From Candidatus Aminicenantes bacterium RBG_13_64_14 (lineage in GTDB: Bacteria; Acidobacteriota; Aminicenantia; Aminicenantales; Saccharicenantaceae), in NCBI GenBank assembly GCA_001773855.1, contig MEXZ01000148.1, positions 1-9,298 on the forward strand: 9,298 nucleotides of DNA. The letters are read 5' to 3'. The translations under genes and the position numbers were made by a program. Below, piece by piece: positions 6,267-9,298 of this stretch; the first letter of the stretch is position 1, and the number at the start of each line of letters is the position of its first letter. The notes under the pieces were generated by a model, which did no database searches, was not told the DNA's origin, and was given only the letters and a program-made list of their open reading frames with translations.

Positions 6267-6815
6267 ATGAACAGACGAGACAAAGACAACCGCCGGGAAC
6301 GCGGCTCCGGCCTCATCGTCATCATCATGATCGTCGCCTTCATGCTGGCCGTCGGCATGCTGCTGCTCACCGTCACGGGCACGAGCCCCAAGGTCTCCGA
6401 GAGCCTCCGTCTCCAGGGGATGGCGTTCGACGCCGCCGAGGCCGGATTCAATACCGCCTGGGTCATCCTCAACGACGCCTTCAACAGCAAGGTCTATTCG
6501 TCCTTCGCCGGCCAATACCGGTCGAACTTCGGCGGCTCCCCGGGGCTGGACGATCCGTTGAGCCCGTCCTATTTCCGCGGGCTCACGGACGAGCAGATCG
6601 TCGCCGACATCGCCGTCGACCCGACCAACGCCATCTTCAACTCCGAACCGCTGGCCACCGACCCGCGCTGCGCGTTCACGGTCTTCCTCATCAACGACGA
6701 GGCGCCGGGGACGATCACCCCCAACGATAACGACTGTATCCTGGTCTGCATCGGCCGGGGGCCGAGGAACACCTATAAACGCCTGGAAATCGTCATCGAG
6801 TGCCCCCAACAATAA
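6267..6815 (+). CDS. pilX: PilX-like minor pseudopilin
   Basis: A 182-residue protein with an Arg-rich N-terminus (RRERGSG) and one membrane helix (about residues 15-38), followed by MAFDAAEAGFNTA, which matches the A-x-x-AAEAG motif just after the helix in PilX_N-type proteins. The probable prepilin peptidase site is SG/LIVII, with no Glu at +5. The best known tip pseudopilins (GspK, PilX) also lack Glu+5, so this fits a tip position. The start at 6267 has GAGGAG (6255-6260) overlapping the pilW stop. The gene ends in two consecutive in-frame TAA codons (6813-6818). Several cysteines lie in the C-terminal third (CAF, DNDCILVCIG, ECPQQ) and may form disulfides. Its place just before pilY1 is the canonical one. 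Confidence 0.78.
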   Translation: MNRRDKDNRRERGSGLIVIIMIVAFMLAVGMLLLTVTGTSPKVSESLRLQGMAFDAAEAGFNTAWVILNDAFNSKVYSSFAGQYRSNFGGSPGLDDPLSPSYFRGLTDEQIVADIAVDPTNAIFNSEPLATDPRCAFTVFLINDEAPGTITPNDNDCILVCIGRGPRNTYKRLEIVIECPQQ

Positions 6816-6827
6816 TAAGGAGATACC

Positions 6828-9298
6828 ATGAAAAAAGTCGCATACCTTACGGCCGCGGCCCTCATCGCCGTCGGAGTGGCGGCGTTCTTCCCGGCTTTGG
6901 CCCAAACGCCGACCCCGACCTGCGACATCGTCGCGGGCACAAGGATACTCGGCTTCTTGGGCGGCTCGGGTTCGAATTCCTATCTCGCAGGGAAGGACAA
7001 CATTGAGAACGACATCGGACTGCAGATCCTCCGCCTGAGGGGGCTGGGGGCAAACTTCAACGGCACGGTCAATTACCCCGTCACCTCGAACTACAGGATG
7101 ACCGCTGCCTCGGCAGATTTCAACCTCGACGGCCTGGATGACCTCGTCCAGGGGGGCCGGGGCTGCGACAACCGCGACTATGTCGCGGGTGACACGAATC
7201 TGTCGATCCACATCAGCGAAGGCCTCGATCCCGGCGATCCCAGCAGGTTCATATTCAAGAGCGCGGTTTACATCAACTACTTCCCGACCATCCCCGGCGG
7301 AACCTACGAGATGATGGGCCTCGGAGCGGGGGATATCGACAAGGACGGAGACCCGGATATCATCGCCCTCGACTGGCGCGGCGTCGTCTGGACCTTCTGG
7401 AACAGGTTCATCGAGGACCGCCAGGCTCCCGGGGACATGCCCCATATCGACAGCGTTCCGATTCCTATCCTTGGCACAGTGACGGCTTCAGACGTCATCA
7501 ACGATGGGTACGGAGAGTATGGCAGCGATTCGAGGTATTGGCGTTGGGAATCCAATATTGCCGTTGCCGATTTCGACAATGACGGAGATCTCGATGTCTT
7601 TGTCGCCGTGCCGACTTATAGAGCTATCAGCCGCTACGGCGAGGTTGTCATCTTCGTCAACGACGGGACGGGTCATTTCTCCCTCCTGATCACACAGGCG
7701 TCGAAATACATCAATCCCTACCCGAACGCGGGTCTTCCCAATGGCATTTACGGAGCCTGCGGGATCGCCACGGGAGATTACGACAGCGACCACATGCTGG
7801 ATTTCATCGTCTGCTCGGTCAGCGATAAAACGGGCCCACATCCCGACAGTCGCCTGTATTATTACCGCGGGGATGGGCTGGGCAGTTTCACCAAAGAGAA
7901 CCCGAAAACCATCGCGTTCGAGTACACCAACTCCTATGGCTATCCCAACATGCTGCGAGAAGCCGACCTGGACAGCGACGGCGACCGCGATTTCGTCATG
8001 GCCACGGACGGCTACCTGTCCTCGCCGCTTTGGAGAGGCGGGTATGTCAACTGGTATCGGAACGAGGGGGACGGCACGTTCACCAAGATCTGCGTTCCGA
8101 CCTCCTGCGCCCGCGTGTCGACCTCGGGCGACTCCGACTCCGGCGCCGTGGGCGACTTCGACGGCGACGGCGACCCCGACTTCTTCATCGCCGACGGCAA
8201 CGACTCGCGCAACTGCTATTTCTTCATGAACGACACCTTCCCGATCTATGTCCCGACGGGCACCGCCTGGTCAAAAAACCGGCTGGGCTGCGACTTCCTG
8301 GACTCGGACAACGCCGTCGTCTCGGCGACCGCGTGGATCACCGACACCAAGCCCGCCCAAACGACGATCACCTACTACCTTTCGAACTCCAGCGACGAGG
8401 CCGGCTTCCCGAAATGGGAGGGGCCCGTCACGGACGGCGTCGAGTGGAATTTTGCGGCCCCCGGCAGCTTCCTCCGTTGGAAAGCCGTCCTGGCCTCGGC
8501 GAACAATCGCGTCACCCCCACCGTCCGCAGGATCGATCTGGATTACAAATACCTCACCAAGCGGGAGTATTCGCGCACCTCCCAGGCCCTGGCCCTCGTC
8601 GACATCGGGGGCAGCAACGCCAAGGAAGAGGTGCTTTATTCGGCCTCTTTCGAATTCCCCAAGTGGCGGGGTCACCTCAGGTCCTGGGACGTCACAAACC
8701 TCGACCTGTCCTATACCCGCAACTCGGAGCTCCAGGACATCAAGAGCGTCGATGCCGTCTACCTCCGGGACGCCGGCGAGGTGTTGAGCGGCCAGTCCTG
8801 GTCCGCCCGAAGGATCTACACGGCCTACGATGCCGACGGCGACGAGAAGTACGACGACCGGATCCCGTTCGCTGTCTCGGAGAGCGCGACCCTCGATGAC
8901 TACCTCGGCCTGGGCCAGGCCAGCCCCGAGGTCGCCCCGCTCATCAAGTTCGTCCTGGGGTATGACGAGATGAGCGCCCGGGAACGGCCGTGGAAGCTCG
9001 GCGACATCAACCATTCCTCGCCGCAATCCCTCTTCCCCCCGAACGAGAATCCCGTGCTCATGGGCGGCGGCTACGAAGCCTTCATGAACTTCAACGCCGA
9101 CCGGCCCAAGGTCATCCTCGTGGGCGCCAACGACGGCATGCTACACTGCTTTGACCCCGTCACGTTGGAGGAGCTCTGGGGCTTCATCCCCAACAACCTC
9201 CTTCCCAAGCTCAGGCGGATGCGCATCATCGATCCCGATTGCGGCCAATACGTCAACCACGAGTTCTTCGTCGACGGGACGCCGACCATCGGCGACGT
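6828..9298 (+). CDS. pilY1: PilY1/PilC tip adhesin with N-terminal FG-GAP repeats (3' end missing)
   Basis: 823 codons are open from ATG 6828 (AAGGAGA at 6817-6823) to the right edge. PilY1 is an exported tip-associated adhesin and regulator of pilus extension and retraction. Residues 1-25 are a Sec signal peptide (KK, hydrophobic core, ALA/Q). Six Asp-rich FG-GAP/VCBS loops follow at about residues 97, 169, 248, 317, 380 and 443 (for example DIDKDGDPD, DFDNDGDLD, DFDGDGDPD), spaced 63-79 residues, consistent with blades of a calcium-binding propeller. Residues 488-575 look like a beta-sandwich ending RIDLDYKY. From about 575 the sequence is PilY1-like: FEFPKWRGHLRSWDV, GDINHSSPQSLF (725), then VGANDGMLHCFDP (765), EELWGFIPNNLLPKL and HEFFVDGTPTIGD (811), the signature of the PilC/PilY1 C-terminal propeller. 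Another Asp loop lies at 668-677. Family length suggests several hundred residues are still missing. No vWA domain is visible. Confidence 0.92.
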   Translation, partial: MKKVAYLTAAALIAVGVAAFFPALAQTPTPTCDIVAGTRILGFLGGSGSNSYLAGKDNIENDIGLQILRLRGLGANFNGTVNYPVTSNYRMTAASADFNLDGLDDLVQGGRGCDNRDYVAGDTNLSIHISEGLDPGDPSRFIFKSAVYINYFPTIPGGTYEMMGLGAGDIDKDGDPDIIALDWRGVVWTFWNRFIEDRQAPGDMPHIDSVPIPILGTVTASDVINDGYGEYGSDSRYWRWESNIAVADFDNDGDLDVFVAVPTYRAISRYGEVVIFVNDGTGHFSLLITQASKYINPYPNAGLPNGIYGACGIATGDYDSDHMLDFIVCSVSDKTGPHPDSRLYYYRGDGLGSFTKENPKTIAFEYTNSYGYPNMLREADLDSDGDRDFVMATDGYLSSPLWRGGYVNWYRNEGDGTFTKICVPTSCARVSTSGDSDSGAVGDFDGDGDPDFFIADGNDSRNCYFFMNDTFPIYVPTGTAWSKNRLGCDFLDSDNAVVSATAWITDTKPAQTTITYYLSNSSDEAGFPKWEGPVTDGVEWNFAAPGSFLRWKAVLASANNRVTPTVRRIDLDYKYLTKREYSRTSQALALVDIGGSNAKEEVLYSASFEFPKWRGHLRSWDVTNLDLSYTRNSELQDIKSVDAVYLRDAGEVLSGQSWSARRIYTAYDADGDEKYDDRIPFAVSESATLDDYLGLGQASPEVAPLIKFVLGYDEMSARERPWKLGDINHSSPQSLFPPNENPVLMGGGYEAFMNFNADRPKVILVGANDGMLHCFDPVTLEELWGFIPNNLLPKLRRMRIIDPDCGQYVNHEFFVDGTPTIGD

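Noticed and set aside
7741..8899. Other + and - strand open frames inside the pilY1 region (for example 7741-8229, 8030-8899, 8271-9026)
   Set aside because: All overlap the continuous pilY1 frame, which carries a signal peptide, repeats and signature motifs; the others have low-complexity translations.
1..9298. CRISPR arrays, tRNA/rRNA genes, insertion sequences
   Set aside because: No regularly spaced direct repeats, no RNA gene features and no transposase or flanking inverted repeats were seen.

Overview
The window is GC-rich bacterial DNA with every gene on the + strand, short spacers and mostly good Shine-Dalgarno sites. It holds the 3' end of one gene, a two-gene unit (flotillin, then an aminotransferase fusion), and a five-gene type IV pilus minor-pseudopilin/PilY1 operon that runs off the right edge. 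The organism cannot be fixed from this window. High GC, the diverged PilY1 and the unusual fusion would suit a deep Acidobacteriota/Aminicenantes-like or deltaproteobacterial-type lineage; this is inference only.

Region 1-1577. The last 23 codons of an unidentified gene end at 74. A good sigma70-type promoter (71-100), whose -35 box overlaps that stop codon, precedes a 469-residue flotillin: N-terminal membrane anchor, SPFH domain, long Ala/Glu/Lys coiled coil, typical flotillin tail.

Region 1610-3967. After 32 bp comes a 785-residue protein, the most unusual item here. Residues 1-398 are a complete class I (aspartate-type) PLP aminotransferase. They are fused in frame to about 385 residues whose core aligns without gaps to the nucleotide-binding region of HPr kinase/phosphorylase, a PEPCK-like P-loop fold. 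Several HPr kinase active-site positions are changed, and a cysteine-rich stretch follows the P-loop. The function is unknown; regulation or modification coupled to amino-acid metabolism is one possibility.

Region 3968-4169. A 202-bp spacer carries an 8-bp perfect inverted repeat and a sigma70-like promoter.

Region 4170-9298. The genes run fimT/gspH-like, pilV-like, pilW-like, pilX-like, pilY1, the same order as the Pseudomonas fimU-pilVWX-pilY1 cluster. The minor pseudopilins would prime pilus assembly and form a tip complex carrying PilY1. This PilY1 has a signal peptide and six FG-GAP/VCBS-type repeats with Asp-rich calcium-type loops where better known PilY1 proteins have a von Willebrand A domain. 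A beta-rich middle segment and the start of the conserved PilC/PilY1 propeller follow. Calcium-type Asp loops also occur in the PilV-like and PilW-like proteins, hinting at a calcium-dependent tip.
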